Source of the DNA: Isoetes taiwanensis
Lineage: Eukaryota; Streptophyta; Lycopodiopsida; Isoetales; Isoetaceae
Direction: 5' to 3'
Length of the DNA: 64,000 nt
Assembly: GCA_021234155.1 (NCBI GenBank)
Contig: JAJEKV010000008.1
Location: forward strand, 2,358,955 to 2,422,954
This document shows, one piece after another, positions 11,432-22,140 of this stretch; within the stretch, counting starts at the first letter, position 1, and each line of letters begins with the position of its first letter. A program made the translations under genes and the position numbers. Below the pieces are notes generated by a model. The model was not told where the DNA came from. It searched no databases and worked only from the letters and a program-made list of their open reading frames with translations.

Positions 11432-11949
11432 TTGCACCTATCATATAGGGTACCTCATGCGCGTGCAAGGCGTCCCAAAACCCCTTGTATATGCCATAGA
11501 AACCTTCAAAAAACCCATTTCAGCAATATATTGAACTAGAGTCACTGAAAAAACCCCTTAGGTAGAGTATATGTATGGTTCAAGCCCAAAATAAACCCTT
11601 TTGGATCACTCACACTAAATTCTATGGCTACAACTATGTGAACTCCCCTTGCTTGCATCATGCACATCCAATGAAAGAAGCCGGATACTACTTCGCCAGA
11701 TATTGGAGGTTAGGGGCATCCTAATGGATCGCGTTGAAGAAACGAGGTATGAAGATGGAAGCAACTGTGTATAATGCTTTAATTTGATGCATTATCTGAG
11801 AGCTATAAAGAAGGAAGGGAATCACACAATGATTGAAGGAGATATCTGCAGGTTATGTAGGAAAAAAACCCGATCAAACAACGTTGCATAACTATGATGG
11901 CAAGGCAGGTAGAACCAATGATGGGGGAAGCGAGCAGCATGTGGCAATA

Positions 11950-12245
11950 AAGCATATTTACTTTTTAGTGGGTTTGTTGGGATCTTATCTCCAGGAGATC
12001 ATGGATGAGCACGCTCAACTATGTTCTTAGATACTGCATTAAAATTGAAATATATCATAATGTGACATTGTACAATTTCTTAGCATGCCTATTACTGCTA
12101 ATGTTTTTCCCTGGAGAACCCTTCGAGGCGGAGGTTTTTTATTTTATCATAATATGTTTGCGGTACTCTCTGACTAGGTCTTATAGGCCTATTGGTCTCC
12201 ATGGACGATAAAAATCCATTCAATTGAATTCAATTCTATTTTGAT
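11950..12245 (+). repeat. Dispersed retroposon-like repeat, copy A
   Basis: The 3' part reads CCTATTGGTCTCCATGGACG, then ATAAAAATCCATTCAATTG and an AT-rich (AATTC-like) tail. The same block occurs at 12640-12750 and, inverted, at 36690-37000. Copies A and C also share the upstream stretch GGGTTTGTTGGG(A/G)TC and the block around TTTTCCCT...GAACCCTT...GGCGG, so the unit is at least 300 bp. The tail of short repeated units is typical of LINE- or SINE-mobilised sequences. No RNA polymerase III boxes were identified. Confidence 0.6.
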
Positions 12246-12639
12246 TTTTTTTATTGACGGGTATTTAAAAAAAAATCAGAAAGTATTAGTTTCTAGAGTA
12301 CCTAGTGACCGTAAACTTTGCCAGATTTTAGGAACTGGACACTTGTCGCATGCTTTTACCCCTCTGCCTTTATATTAAAGCAAATGCTCCTTTCTTGCAT
12401 TGATTAATGGCAATACACATCTTTTGCACATCCTATAGTTCCTTGCAAACAATGACAGGATAGACAATGAATTGCATTTTTTGTCTCTATAAAATGTATT
12501 ATGCCAAGTGAGCAACAATTTACTCATGAAGACAATCAAAGTCTCCATGTGAAAAACAATATATACCGCGAGGTGAAAATGCTTCATATATTTGTTGATG
12601 TAGGTAATTGACAATGTCCACTAGTTTTTTCAATACATG

Positions 12640-12750
12640 TGCACTTCTATTAATTCTGGACAGTAATATATCTGTCGTGCTCTTTGTTTGAGTCCCATGG
12701 GCCTATTGGTCTTCTTGGACGATAAAAATAAATTCAATTTAATTCACTTA
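12640..12750 (+). repeat. Dispersed retroposon-like repeat, copy B (3' end)
   Basis: A 3'-end fragment of the same family: TTTGAGTCCCATGGGCCTAT, then TGGTCTTCTTGGACGATAAA and a tail of AATTCAATTT-like units. Upstream similarity to the other copies fades beyond about 12660. Between copies A and B (12246-12640) I see no feature. Confidence 0.6.
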
Positions 12751-13129
12751 ATAATCTATAATACAAACTAATTTGCAGCTATAAAGTTTTTAATTCTTTT
12801 GAAGCAACCAACGTCCTCTTATAGTAAAGAACAAGTATAATGCATAATGGCTATTAGTTCCTCTTGTTTGTACCACTAATTGCTTAATTTATATGCTAAC
12901 ATTCTTATGAAGAGCCACTTGCCTCCACATACAAAACCTAGGTCAATCATATCGGCATTTTTGACAATGGACGCGAAGGAAAGACCATTTCATACACAAA
13001 AGTTTTAGATGGGAACCGAAACCATCAAAGACTTAGTTTCTTCCTTCTTTCAATATTTTTGGCCATGGCCTAGTCTAGACTGAATATTCTGAGCTTATAT
13101 TTATTATAGAACTTACGAAGCAATAAGGA

Positions 13130-13425
13130 TACGTGCAACAACAAGAAGATACTTGATAGAAAGCATTCAGTATACTATGGCATCTCTAGAATGGAAATGC
13201 TTCCAACAAATTAGGGATTTGCATGAGAATGATCAAGATCCGACCAAAAGAAAGGGTACTCTTTGGATGTAAAACGATGATTTATGGTTTTATAAGAGGC
13301 TAATTTATGCACTCTTAGTAAAGAACCTTAGGAAGGAGATTCTATACGAATTCCATAATACCCTGCAAGCAAGGGGGAGGGAATGGAAGATATACAAATT
13401 AATTAAAAAACAATTCCTTTTTTTT
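13130..13425 (+). pseudogene. Ty3/gypsy integrase zinc-finger fragment
   Basis: In one frame 13160-13420 reads as MASLEWKCFQQIRDLHEND, then DDLWFYKRLIYAL, NLRKEILYEFHNTLQA, and IYKLIKKQF. This is the linker between RNase H and integrase plus the HHCC finger of Ty3/gypsy pol ('LR.eil.E.Hdt...GH.G..KTy..ik..F'). The first His pair and flanks are partly preserved. It is truncated at 13425, where a different repeat begins. Confidence 0.7.
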
Positions 13426-13530
13426 TTGGTTGCCCCTAGGGGGGCAAACCCTTGTTTATGTGGGTTTGTGGCATATCCTAAGTATATGCTAGAATATACC
13501 TAGGATATGATGGTGACCTGCCCAAACCCA
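13426..13530 (+). repeat. Dispersed repeat with palindromic start, copy 1
   Basis: It begins with a near-perfect palindrome, TTGCCCCTAGGGGGGCAA, followed by ACCCTTGTTTATGTGGG and a block containing TATATGCTAG and CTAGGATATG. A similar sequence, in the same orientation, is at 38338-38435. It abuts the truncated gypsy integrase fragment. Confidence 0.6.
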
Positions 13531-13765
13531 TTGTTCCAGGTGGCGGTCATCTGCATTGGGTCGCTCATGTTTGTGCATCGATATGGCGACCCAGGCTGGG
13601 TTTCAAGTCCAAGTCCGCAAATAGGGCCTATAAACTCAAACAAAATGCCCTTGCATACTTGATGTAGAAGCTATGTCTTGGGTGCAAAATCGGTGCTGGG
13701 TAGCAGAAATCGTCCCCGGACCGCTTACAAGTGCTTAAAATCGGGCGTGTTTTAAATAATGACGT

Positions 13766-15118
13766 ATGATTGATCAATTGACATGTAGGGTGCCGCGCCA
13801 AATGACAAAGGAGAGAATCATGAGCTTGGATGGTGCCGGAAACATGAATGCCCTCAGAGTCTCGGCCATATTCGTGGAATGGCGGACTTTACCCATCTTG
13901 AATTCAAGCAAAATGGGGCGTCTAATTGTTTCCAAGAATTGCCCGAACTGAAATTCAACAATTTGCCCTCACCAATTTTGCAATACGAAGAAATCCGAGA
14001 GATGAAAACCCACCTCTCCCCGCTCACTTTGCAAAGCCATTGATGCAGCAAGGAAGAGAGATCGAGGCAGAGATTGTATGCAAAGAAGGTAGCAATGAAG
14101 AAGAATTCTCTTTCTAAAGATTCGCCTTCAAAGAAGAATAAGAAATTGACCGAAAGGACCGAGAATAAGAGAAATTTCGAGAAATTTTTGAAGTATTCAA
14201 CCAAATTAGTACAAATGTTGATGACAATGACAAAGGCCAGATCCTTGGACGGTCTTCTTTGGAGGGTTAAAGATTTACCAATTGCTTCTATAAAGAAATC
14301 TAAGCAGGTTACTATGGCCGAGCAAATGGTGAAGAATTTGAAGGAAACAATGCAAGAACATAAGTATGAGAGGAATCATGACATGCTTCGTGCAAGGAAG
14401 TCCACCGATAATGGCGTGAAAGAAAGGTACAAATGGTGTCAAGCCTATGAACCAAACAAAGAAGACTGATTGCTCAAAGATCCCGGAAAAACAATTTCAA
14501 ATGCTTTTCAAAAAGGGTGCAAGCTAACAAAGGGGAAGGACCTTGGTCAATGTTCGAGGAGGAGGAAGCGAATGGATAGCATGTTAGATTACAATAGAAA
14601 GTTGTTCTCAAGTTCTGAGACGGAGAATACAAGAGTTTCTCCATACAAGAAAGATGTGATGAGGTATGTATCGAGACGTGAATAAAGATAGAACATCCAA
14701 TTCACCTTCTTGAAGTCAGCCAAGTAAGTATTCATCCTATATTGTAGGGTTCATTATATGTAGCATTTATTTGGCATTCACACGATTTCCCTGGGTTGCA
14801 ATTCTACCTCAGTTTAGAGAGGAGAATCCTCGATATCAAAATTGTATTGTAGACTTTGAGAGGTTGAAACCGAAGTTTTGTAAGGAGGATGCGGAAAGGC
14901 ATACATGTTGTTGCATCTACCACTTGAAATTTGAATACATCATGCGATTGAACAACATGAGAAAAAAATTGGAGTTCATGACAATTAACCGCCATTGTGA
15001 TATTTTGTGGCCCTGGCCCAGAATGTGCATCCAAAAGCATACAATCAAGTGCACCGATTTATGGAGACAAGTGGTCCGGACAAAAGGCGATGAGGAGTGG
15101 TTTGATCATAACCGCTGA
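13766..15118 (+). pseudogene. DDE-transposase-family gene, N-terminal part (relic)
   Basis: Several successive frames form a degenerate gene. The 14074-14469 frame is basic and helical. The 14771-15118 frame carries DFERLKPKFCKEDAERHTCC followed by CIYHLKFEYIMRLNNMRKK, a Cys/His module resembling the CxC...YH zinc-binding region found ahead of the catalytic domain in a widespread eukaryotic family of transposase-like proteins ('F..LkP.y......r.tC.C.YH.e...l..gl..mR'). The catalytic motifs follow at 15240-15780. The family name is not certain. The gene is broken by several frameshifts and by the copia insertion at 16021. Confidence 0.55.
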
Positions 15119-16020
15119 TGTTGGCGGTAAAAAATGTGGGTTGGATAGAATTAGAAAATGTTCACGAAAATGGATGGCACGGGTTCATTACTAGTTACTT
15201 ACATTGGCGTGCCAATCAGTTTAAACGGTGTGTGTCATCATTTCCGAAGATACAATTGTATCTGTTATTGACTTTGCGAAAAATTACGATCAAGATCCGA
15301 ATGAGCCCCTCAATGCAGCGGTATCTGCATACGCAAAGTTTCTATACTTGTTCAAATAACATATAGACATGACAAAAGTGTTGATATTCCCCGCAATGCG
15401 CAGAAGAAGAAGAATGTCAAAGAAGAAAAAAAAAAGAACGTAAGATTGGAGCGGATCGGGAATAGACTCAACAATGGTAGGAAGATCATAAAAGAGACTC
15501 ACTTTACATTTCGATGATAAAGTGCATGACTCATTATTTGTGGAACACCGCCACAAAAGCATGCCGCATGGCTTAAGGAACAGGAAATAGAGTATGAGAA
15601 GCATTGGGTTTGAGTGATGGTCGCTCATCACAATTCAAGTCAAAGAAAACCTTTTTTTTCTTAGGCGTACTTCACAATGAATGACAAGGAAATAGTGTGG
15701 AACTACTTTGCCACTGCTCATGGTAAAGGTGAACATGATAGTCAGGTGTCTTTATCAAAAGGTCGCTAAGTAAGGAACAACTCAAACCCAATGGTGTGCA
15801 ACCGAGGCATGCTAAAGATATTGTAAAATTTACGTGTATATATTTCAGCAGTCTACCGAGTTGATGAAACAGATGAGATCAAAAAGATATTTTTGGGAAA
15901 TTGAACCTTCTTTGTTGTGGCAAACATGCAAGAATATGAAATTGAAACACTTAAAGGCACAAAGAAGATTCATTGTATCGACACTGCCGCCAGGAGTAGA
16001 CCAAACAGGCTTGCTCATAG
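15119..16020 (+). pseudogene. DDE-transposase-family catalytic region (relic)
   Basis: Three motifs of the family occur in order but in shifting frames: IVSVIDFAKNYDQ near 15253-15290 (the 'mDFaENY' first acidic motif), SDGRSSQFKSKKTF near 15614-15650 (the 'SDGaasQyKn' second acidic motif), and VWNYFATAHGKGEHDS near 15697-15745 (the 'W.ff.tsHGKg..DG' motif). Further on are YFWEIE (15887) and KGTKKIHCID (15955), also expected in this family. The order and spacing fit a cut-and-paste-type or domesticated transposase nuclease. The copia element begins directly after 16020. Confidence 0.72.
16016..16020. repeat. Target-site duplication, left copy (CATAG)
   Basis: The five bases CATAG immediately precede the 5' LTR start TGTTAG. 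They recur at 29768-29772 immediately after the 3' LTR. Five base pairs is the normal duplication size for copia integrase. Confidence 0.8.
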
Positions 16021-16662
16021 TGTTAGTATATCATTCCATATGTGGTGGTTCAATTGTTTTTGCACGTATGGATAATTTCAATTGAAAGAACACATGTCAG
16101 TTTCTATGCATGTCGGTGGAAAGGAAAAAACATAAAAAGGACGTTCTGGGTGTGACGAAATATGGCGAAAAAAACGCAAACTACCCGTCTGCTGATAGCA
16201 TGATCGAATCGATCATTGAACTGATTGTTGTTGTCCTGGTGTTGACCAGAAGAGGATAGGATCCCGGTCCGGGTTCGCGACCGCTTGCTTGACCCGCGGG
16301 AGGTTTGGATTCTAAGAGGTTTGGATTGATTATATAATTTGATTGTCTACATTGAAAATCGCAGATGCGGGATTGATTGGCGATGCACTCAGTTGCAACC
16401 TAGTTTACATTTGTGCAGAGAAAAGTTCCTGTTTCTAAAGTATCACGTGACTTACTCTGAGTTCCAGCAGAAGGAGAGATCAGTCTTGATATCTGAAGAT
16501 TGAATTCCGGCTCAGCTGGTAAAATCCTTGTATTAATTTCTGAATACATCGTGTTACAGTCAGCGTTGCCTTAAGTTTGGCTTTGTGAAACTATTTCTGA
16601 GATATAAAGTTACAGTCAGCGTTCTCTGTAAGCTTAGTTTAAAGATATTTGGCAATTTAACA
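16021..16662 (+). repeat. 5' LTR of Ty1/copia element
   Basis: It starts TGTTAGTATATC and ends TTTAACA just before the primer binding site. The same sequence recurs at 29109-29767 in the same orientation. It carries promoter and polyadenylation functions by analogy with the family; a TATA-like TTATATAATTTG lies near 16331. It differs from the 3' LTR by substitutions and small indels, many at CTG/CAG/CCG-rich spots such as 16261-16300. Confidence 0.92.
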
Positions 16663-16663
16663 T

Positions 16664-16675
16664 TGGTATCAGAGC
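16664..16675 (+). promoter_or_regulatory. Primer binding site (initiator tRNA-Met)
   Basis: TGGTATCAGAGC, identical to the usual plant copia binding site for the 3' end of initiator methionine tRNA, one base after the 5' LTR. Confidence 0.95.
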
Positions 16676-16688
16676 CATTTAGAAAAAC

Positions 16689-17570
16689 ATGACGACCAGG
16701 TTCGGAGCTGCCCGCTTAATGCAATTGGCGGTATTAAGTGGTTCCTGTTTTGTGTTTGGAAAACAAAAATAGAAGAGGTACTAAATTCAGAAGGTTTAAT
16801 GGATATTGTTCAGCCACCGGAAGGACAGGATTTAAAGGAGATACTTGCAAAGCTTGGTAAAATGAAGATTGGAGAAGGTGGGAGTAAACCTACTGTAAGG
16901 TTCTGTCGTAAGTCGAAGTTAGCTCCGGTGGTATTACGATGATAGCAAGATTAGAGAAGCAAGAGGAATAATTGCCCGCAAGGTTGGACCTAGTATCTTG
17001 TTAAGATTGAGAGGCATGAACCCACAACAAATGTGGACATATCTTATAAATAAGTATGAACAAAAATCACCATCACAGTTGGATATTTTAGACAGAGAAC
17101 TAAGGCTGTTAAAATATGATGAAAACGAGAACACCACTGATTTTTTCTCAAAGATAGATAATATTTTTGCCGATCTAGATGCAGCAGGAGCTAGGTTGAG
17201 TGACGAGTTTCAAGTTTTGGCAATAGCTCGTGCTTTTTCAAATTACGATGTGTTGTCAATCATGATTAGAACCACCACCAAGAATCGAGATGATGCAGAA
17301 AGATTGGTGCGAACAGAACTAGAACAAAAGAAGGTAGTAAGTGAAATAGAAAGTTCTGATGTCTTGTTTGTGGGGAAACCAAAAGGAAAAAAGGAATATG
17401 TAGAAAAAACCATTGGTCCTTGTTATTACTGTCATGAGGTGGGACATTTAAAAGTTGATTGTCCAAAACTAAGTAAAGAAATCTATTGCTATAATTGTGG
17501 TGGCATGGGCCATATGTCTTCAACTTGTTCGAGCCCTAAGAATTATATTGGTAGGAGTGCCGGTATCAAT
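16689..17570 (+). pseudogene. Ty1/copia gag (capsid and zinc knuckles)
   Basis: The likely start is ATG at 16689 (MTTRFGAARL), the usual copia gag opening just after the primer binding site. Frameshifts between about 16720 and 16995 break the first 100 codons. From 16998 the frame is long and intact: the gag core (MNPQQMWTYLINKYEQ, ILDRELRLLKYDE), then two CCHC zinc knuckles, CYYCHEVGHLKVDC and CYNCGGMGHMSSTC. Plant copia elements usually have one or two knuckles. Gag packages element RNA into cytoplasmic particles. The frame continues without a stop into protease. Confidence 0.9.
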
Positions 17571-18599
17571 ATAACTCAAGAAGTCGTAAATGAGAAGGAC
17601 AAACCAGAACAAGATGATCAAGAGGTAAAACCTTTTGTTTTATCCACTTACATGGATGAATATTGCTCTAACTGTGAAACTGATGCATTTATAGTTGATA
17701 GTGGAGCTGAACGATCAGTAGTTAATTCTACTGATTATCTAGCAGATATATGTGCTAGTAAAAATTTGAGTCATGTGCAGTTAGGAAATGGAGATCTGCA
17801 GAAGGTGATGGGTAAAGGGATGTTGAAATTATATGATTTGCAAGGAAATAGGGTCAATATTTCCAATGTTTTGTGTGTTCCAGGATTATATAAAAATCTC
17901 ATATCTGTGTGCCAACTAGTTGACTTAGGCTATGAGCTAAGATTCGATAAAAAAGGGTGTAAAGTATTGCTTGATGATGAACTAAAGTTCTTTGCAAAAT
18001 GTGTGGGAAACCTCTTCCAGTTCTCAAATAGAGTCTTGCAAAGTATAAATATGTTGTCAGTTTCGTCAGCTTCAACTTGGCATAGCAGATTGGCACATAC
18101 ACATATAAACAATATCAGGTACATGATAAAAAAAGGGTTTATTCATGGAGTAGACGACACAGGTGAAAAGTTTATTTGTTCAGGATGTATGTTAGGAAAG
18201 TTAACTAGACTGCCCTTTAGCAGATCAAAGAAAAGAGCTGCAGGCCCTCTTGACCTTGTGCATACCGATCTTTGTGGACCTTTAAATGTAGAAGGAAGAA
18301 CGGGTAAGAAATATTACATATCCTTCATTGATGATTTCAGTAGAATGGGAAAATGCTATCTGCTATCTTCCAAAGATAAAGCGCTTGATGCCTTTACACA
18401 GTATGTTAACGAAATGGAAACACAAACAGGGCGTAAGCTTAAATGCATTAGATCTGATAGAGGAGGTGAATATCTAGCAGCAAAGTTCAAACAATTTTGT
18501 GTTAAAAAAGGGATAAGAAGGCAACTAACATGTAGGTATTCTCACCACAACAAAATGGGGTCGTTGAAAGGAAAAATAGAACGGCTCTGGATGCTGTAA
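17571..18599 (+). pseudogene. Ty1/copia protease and integrase
   Basis: Continuous with gag in one frame (16998-18599). The aspartic protease active site is FIVDSGAERSVV near 17690. The integrase zinc finger is WHSRLAHTHINN...CSGCMLGK near 18078-18200 (HHCC). The catalytic core starts DLVHTDLCGPL near 18255, then FIDDFSRM near 18330 and SDRGGEY near 18456. Near 18541 the expected core end is put out of frame by a small insertion (two extra bases in ACCACAAC), so the frame runs to a false stop at 18599. All other motifs are present, so the element looks relatively recent. Confidence 0.93.
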
Positions 18600-20785
18600 G
18601 ATCAATGATAAAATTTGCAGGTCTGCCTAATTATTTGTGGGAGGAAGCAGTCAAAACGGTGTTCTTTATACAAAACAAGTTGCCATCAAGCAGCCTAAAT
18701 GGTAATATACCTGAGGTAATTTGGTCCAAAGGTAAGCCAGGGTATGCATATGATTATTTCAAGGCTTATGGTTGTCTAGCATATGTTCATGTACCTGAGG
18801 AATTGAGACTGAAATTGGATGATAGGGCAGAAATAGGATTTCTAGTCGGTTATGATGAGGAATCGAAGGGTTATAGAATCTTTATACCTAAAACAAGGAA
18901 AGTGATAATTAGTCGAGACGTCATTTTTGACGAAAACAAATTTTATAAAGATAGGCATGAGGTCACAAACCTCAAGATTGAAAGTAAATATGATAGCACA
19001 AATGTTCATAATGGTTCAAAGAAGACTGACATTATTGACACAGATTCAGACCAAGAAGATGAAGCAGTCAATGAGAATATAGAAGGACATGACGATGAAA
19101 TACAAGCAGAAGTTGTACCTGTAATGCAACGGAAAAGGAAATCGGAGGTAGAAAAACTCAAAGATACAGGTATAGACTATAATCCCGAATTGTATGGAAG
19201 ATATGGTACAGGTAAAAGTAGGAGAATCGGAAAGCTCCCAGTTAGATATCCCTCCTTGATGGCTGTATTTGAACCTGAGACGCCTAAATCCTTTCATGAA
19301 GCCATAAATACAGAAAAGAGAACTGAATGGTTGAAGGCAATGCAAGAAGAGATGGAATCTTTTAAAGAAACTGGTACATATGAACTAGTAAAATGTCCAG
19401 CAAATAAAAATTTGGTTGGAAACAAATGGATTTATAGAGTCAAAACAAATGCTGATGGGTCAAAAAGGTTCAAAGCAAGATTAGTTGCTCAAGGTTTTTC
19501 TCAAAAGAAAGGAATAGACTATGATGAGACGTATTCTCCGATTGTGAAATTAACAAGTATAAGAATTGTTTTAGCTCTAGCTAATGCTATGAAACTTGAT
19601 GTACATCATATGGATGTAAAAACTGCATTTCTAAATGCTAGTCTGCAGGAAGAAATATACATGAGGCAAGCTCCAGGTTTTGAAGAAGGAGAAAATATGG
19701 TTTGGAGGTTAAAACGTGCAGTTTATGGATTGAAGCAAGCACCTAAGGAATGGTACAAGTGCATGGACAAGTATTTGATCGAGCAAAAGTTTGAAAAGCT
19801 TAATAATGACGGGAATATATACATGTTGAGACATAAAGATAAATTCTGCATTATTGCTCTGTATGTTGATGATTGCATAATGGCTGCAGATAGCATACAA
19901 TGCTTAGAAAAATGCAAGGAAATTCTAAAGCAAAGGTTCAAAATGACTGATCTGGGGGAATTGAAATGAACAGAGACAAAGAAAATAGAATGCTTAAGCT
20001 CTGTCAGACAAAGAACATAGAGAATATGATAAAAAGGTTTGGACTGAAAAACATAAAACCCAAGTGAGTACTCTATTGTAGCAGGATATAAAATCTCATG
20101 ATCTTTGCCCATCATCGGGATGTGAAAAAGAAGGAAATGGAGAATATTCCATATAGGGAACTTATTGGGTGTTTGCTTTATGTATTAACTTGCACTCGTC
20201 CAGACATTTCTTATGCAGTAAATTTGCTAAGCAGATACAATAACAATCCAGGAAAAGCTCACCGGATTGCACCAAAAGAATCCTAAGATATCGAAGGATC
20301 ACGAAAAGACCATGGAATTACATTCAATTCGATAATCGACCTTATTTGCTTATACTGACGCCTTGGGGCGGAGATCTTGATGCCAGAAAGTCTACTTCAG
20401 GTTATGCTTTAATACTTGCAGGAGGTATAATATCATGGAGGAGCAAAAAACAATCGTGTGTTGCCATGTCATCTGCAGAAGCAGAATATACCGCATCGTC
20501 CCTAGCTGCAAAAGAAATTGTTTGGGTAAAGAGATTGTTAATTGAAATAGGTATACCTCAAAACGATCCTATTAGCCGACCGATAGTTTGAATTGTATTG
20601 CTATAGTGCATCACGAGAAGACTAAACATGTCGAATTACATATTCATTTCATACGAGATCTTATCACTAAAAATGAGATTGTCATGCAATATGTGGAGAC
20701 TTCATATCAAGCAGCAGATTTGTTCACTAAAGCCATGACGGAAACAAAGCTTACACTATTCAAAGAAATGCTCGGTATCAAATGA
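18600..20785 (+). pseudogene. Ty1/copia reverse transcriptase and RNase H
   Basis: The frame 18605-19969 resumes pol with the integrase C-terminal domain (GLPNYLWEEAVKT, AYVHVPEELRLKLDDRAE, FLVGYDEESKGYRIF). RT follows: WLKAMQEEMESF, NKWIYRVKTNADGS, FKARLVAQGFSQKKGIDY, HHMDVKTAFLNASLQEEIYM, VYGLKQAPKEWY and the catalytic YVDD (ALYVDDCIM). After a frameshift at about 19966 come YRELIGCLLYVLTCTRPDIS, then RNase H (DLDARKSTSGYALILAGGII, AMSSAEAEYTASSLAAKE). The C-terminus has ADLFTKAMTETK and stops at 20783-20785. Catalytic residues are visible, but about four frame breaks after 19966 make it non-autonomous as sequenced. Confidence 0.93.
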
Positions 20786-20798
20786 TATGGCATGAAGG
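20785..20798. repeat. LINE target-site duplication, left copy
   Basis: ATATGGCATGAAGG starts on the last base of the copia pol stop codon and recurs after the LINE poly-A at 29090-29103. A duplication of 14 bp is typical of target-primed reverse transcription. Confidence 0.9.
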
Positions 20799-22140
20799 AG
20801 AAAAGAGGGAATAGCGGTGATGACGTCAGCAATCAGCGCCATTTTTCTTGATTTGTTTGTCCTATTCGATTCAAACTATTTTCTTGATCTTTCTGTGCTA
20901 ATTTCTACTACTCTTTGAAGAAATTGGAAGATTCATTAATGCCACCTTGTAGGGGCTAGCAATCCACATGTTTCCCTCACCTTTTCCCATCGATGGACAT
21001 CAATATCTTCACAATTATCAAGCACAATGGCGATTAACCTGGTTTTAAAGGGAACACCTGGATCTTTGGAACTCTCGATTACAAAATCAAAGACTTCCCC
21101 CAAGAGCTCTTCACCCCTGAATACTCCTTTGTTCCGAAGTTCATGAGAATTCAAGTCGAAATTGTTGATTCCTGGTTACAAGAATTCATTGGTAGAAAAG
21201 AAGTGTCGGCTACGTATTTTTCATGTGCATTGTGATCGCCCAATTTTATTGGCTCCCCGAAATAAGTTAAGCGAACCAAAGTGGGTTCGCCCGGGCGGAA
21301 CCCGAAAGCCGCTGGGCGAACCCACTAATTCGCCTCCGCCGACTGGCGAGCCTACATGGCGGGAGCGAAATGGCGTGTTTTCCTACGGGTTAGGCACAAA
21401 GGCCCGAACCCGGGGTTAGTTGTGGTGCTTGGCGTGCGCGGGTCGCGGGCAGCGGCCACCGGTTCGCAAAGGCCCGAACCTCGGCTGGGAGTGGCGTTGC
21501 AGGCCTACCCAGGATCTTCGCTGGGGCGAACCCGGTGCGGTGGCCACAGGGCACCACCGACGCGCTCGACGCCCTTCCAATCTTGAAGGTAACCGGGTTA
21601 GGGGTTAAACCCCAACCAGTTAATAAATAAAGAGGCGGCCGCCATAGCCCGCGCCCTGGCGACCGGCAGGTTTGGGGTTCGCCATGAATTCTCGGGGTTA
21701 AGCTTAACGAACCGGTTGATATTAACTTCCTTTCGGTGCCATTGAAGCACCGCATTGTGATTGGAGCGACTCTAAAATTGTGGTAAAAGGTATTTTACGA
21801 GCAATGATTCATCCTCTTGTGCCGTTTCCACAATCGTTTTGGCCTTGAACTTGGCTCTCCGGCTTCCTTTTTTCTGAATTTTCTCATCCTCTGTTTCTTT
21901 TTAGGCCCCTCGTTTTCCCCCTCGCTCTTCCGCACGTTTTCAATTTGCTTTTGTAGTTTCCACCTGATTCTTTTCGGATGGAGCTTATAAGCAAAATTAC
22001 CTAAATTTCTTTCAATTCTTCACGCCTTTGCTGATCTTGAGCCCTCTGCTTGTGTTGATCTCCTTAAATGGCTAAAGGTCCTTTCAAGAAAATCCAAAAC
22101 ATTTATTTTTTTTTGTGACTTTACTAACTCTTTCTCAGAC
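20799..22140 (+). mobile_element. LINE 5' region, including a GC-rich block
   Basis: The inserted LINE starts at 20799 directly after the target duplication. About 20930-21230 is AT-rich and open on both strands without a recognised motif. From about 21240 to 21760 the sequence becomes strongly GC-rich and repeats the motifs GGCGAACCC and GGCCCGAACC several times in both senses. This fits either a LINE 5' UTR/internal promoter or a foreign segment carried by the LINE. No intact protein was recognised here. Confidence 0.55.

Noticed and set aside
21356-21755. Overlapping frames on both strands in the GC-rich LINE segment
   Set aside because: High GC removes stop codons, so open frames are expected by chance. 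No motif was recognised.
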